From the NCBI RefSeq assembly GCF_000242255.2, contig NC_017033.1, positions 496,001 to 560,000 on the forward strand: a DNA stretch of 64,000 nucleotides. Reading direction: 5' to 3'. The stretch's first letter is position 1, and each line of letters begins with the position of its first letter. Origin of the DNA: Frateuria aurantia DSM 6220. GTDB taxonomy: Bacteria; Pseudomonadota; Gammaproteobacteria; Xanthomonadales; Rhodanobacteraceae. Positions 63,493-64,000 of this stretch are shown in pieces. A program made the translations under genes and the position numbers. A model generated the notes under the pieces. It saw only the letters and a program-made list of their open reading frames with translations, was not told the DNA's origin and did not search any database.

Positions 63493-64000
63493 GGTGGCGT
63501 CGCTGCAAGGCCTGGGTGAAGGTGGTCATATATTGCTCCGCAATGCGCGGCCATTGCCGCTCGACGGCCAGTTGCCCCGCGTGGCGGGCCCATTCGCCGG
63601 CCAGCGAAGGTTGAGCCGTCAGGGTTTCCAGCCGGCGTTGCAGGTCGGCTGGATCGCGGTGCCGGAATTGACAGCCATTGCCATGGGAAATTTCCTCGGC
63701 GAAGGCGCGCGCATCGGACACGATGGCGCCCCGTCCGCAGGCCGTCGCCCAGGCCAGAGCCCCGCTGGTGCTGCGCATCTGGCCCAGCCAGGCCAGTTTG
63801 CGGGATTCGCGGTAGGGCAGCACCATGACATGGTGGGCCTGGATCAGTTCGATGATTTCCGTGCCGGGCACATCGGTCTGCCAGTCCACCACATGGTCCA
63901 GTTGATGCCGATGGATCTGCTGGCGCAATGACTGCACATAGCTGCCGCGCGCGCCAAAGGCGATATCCGGCGCGGTACCGCCGGCCAGCGTCAATCTGAC
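63485..64000 (-). CDS. Glycosyltransferase, C-terminal part (runs off right edge)
   Basis: Only the last 170 residues or so are in the window. They form the donor half of a GT4-type GT-B enzyme: HVMVLPYRESRKLAWLGQMR followed by TSGALAWATACGRGAIVSDARAF. The E-x7-E pair is replaced by a less typical region, so the subfamily is unclear. The stop overlaps the hydrolase start by eight bases. It is the first visible gene of the EPS operon; initiating transferase and export genes should lie beyond 64000. Confidence 0.8.
   Translation of the reverse strand, partial: VRLTLAGGTAPDIAFGARGSYVQSLRQQIHRHQLDHVVDWQTDVPGTEIIELIQAHHVMVLPYRESRKLAWLGQMRSTSGALAWATACGRGAIVSDARAFAEEISHGNGCQFRHRDPADLQRRLETLTAQPSLAGEWARHAGQLAVERQWPRIAEQYMTTFTQALQRRHHD

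Overview
The window reads as chromosome of a GC-rich gammaproteobacterium of the Xanthomonadales, most likely Rhodanobacteraceae (Frateuria, Dyella or Rhodanobacter type). That placement is inference. It rests on gene order (nrdR-ribD, FMN riboswitch-ribE-ribB, ribH-nusB-thiL-pgpA, holD-rimI, waaA next to tolC-pcm), on protein character and on dense coding with many 4-base ATGA overlaps. I found no rRNA or tRNA gene, CRISPR array, insertion sequence or phage.

Layout. 1-9.4 kb: housekeeping genes (nucleoside hydrolase end, queuosine-precursor transporter, histidine phosphatase, pyrF, ettA, a LysR regulator, an RcnB-like protein, glyA, nrdR, ribD). 9.5-18.4 kb: an NCS1 permease with an unusual Cys-rich tail, a nitroreductase, then an FMN riboswitch followed by ribE, ribB with a degenerate RibA-like tail, an LD-carboxypeptidase, ribH, nusB, thiL, pgpA and an aldo/keto-reductase-like protein without its catalytic tetrad. 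18.4-19.5 kb: a Fur box, hemP and an unknown gene.

19.5-31.5 kb is the most distinctive region. It holds a TolC-like channel, an HlyD-type adaptor, a MacB-type ATPase and two tandem pairs of FtsX/MacB-type permeases with a truncated remnant between the pairs. A sigma-54-dependent response regulator and an NtrY-like kinase follow. Near-perfect -24/-12 promoters precede the channel and adaptor genes, and two identical 14-bp palindromes lie upstream of the second promoter. I read this as a self-contained, two-component, sigma-54-controlled efflux system.

31.5-43.1 kb: a predicted secreted alpha-amino acid ester hydrolase, an SPFH/NfeD pair, a ThrE-type exporter, an H-NS protein, proS, pssA, holD, rimI, an ELM1-family protein, YceI and a small zinc-finger protein. 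43.1-53 kb: LPS core and lipid A genes (glycosyltransferases, WaaL-like ligase, polysaccharide deacetylase, LpxL-like acyltransferase, waaA) followed by tolC and pcm. 53-56 kb: a TetR regulator with its own promoter and palindrome, a ferritin-like protein, an HdeD-like membrane protein and ppa. 56.1-64 kb: a tightly overlapping minus-strand exopolysaccharide operon (glycosyltransferase, PslG-like glycoside hydrolase, two GT4 enzymes, polymerase/ligase, acyltransferase, MurJ-type flippase) that runs off the right edge.

Gene boundaries come from reading frames, Shine-Dalgarno spacing and family motifs recognised by eye. No database search was run.
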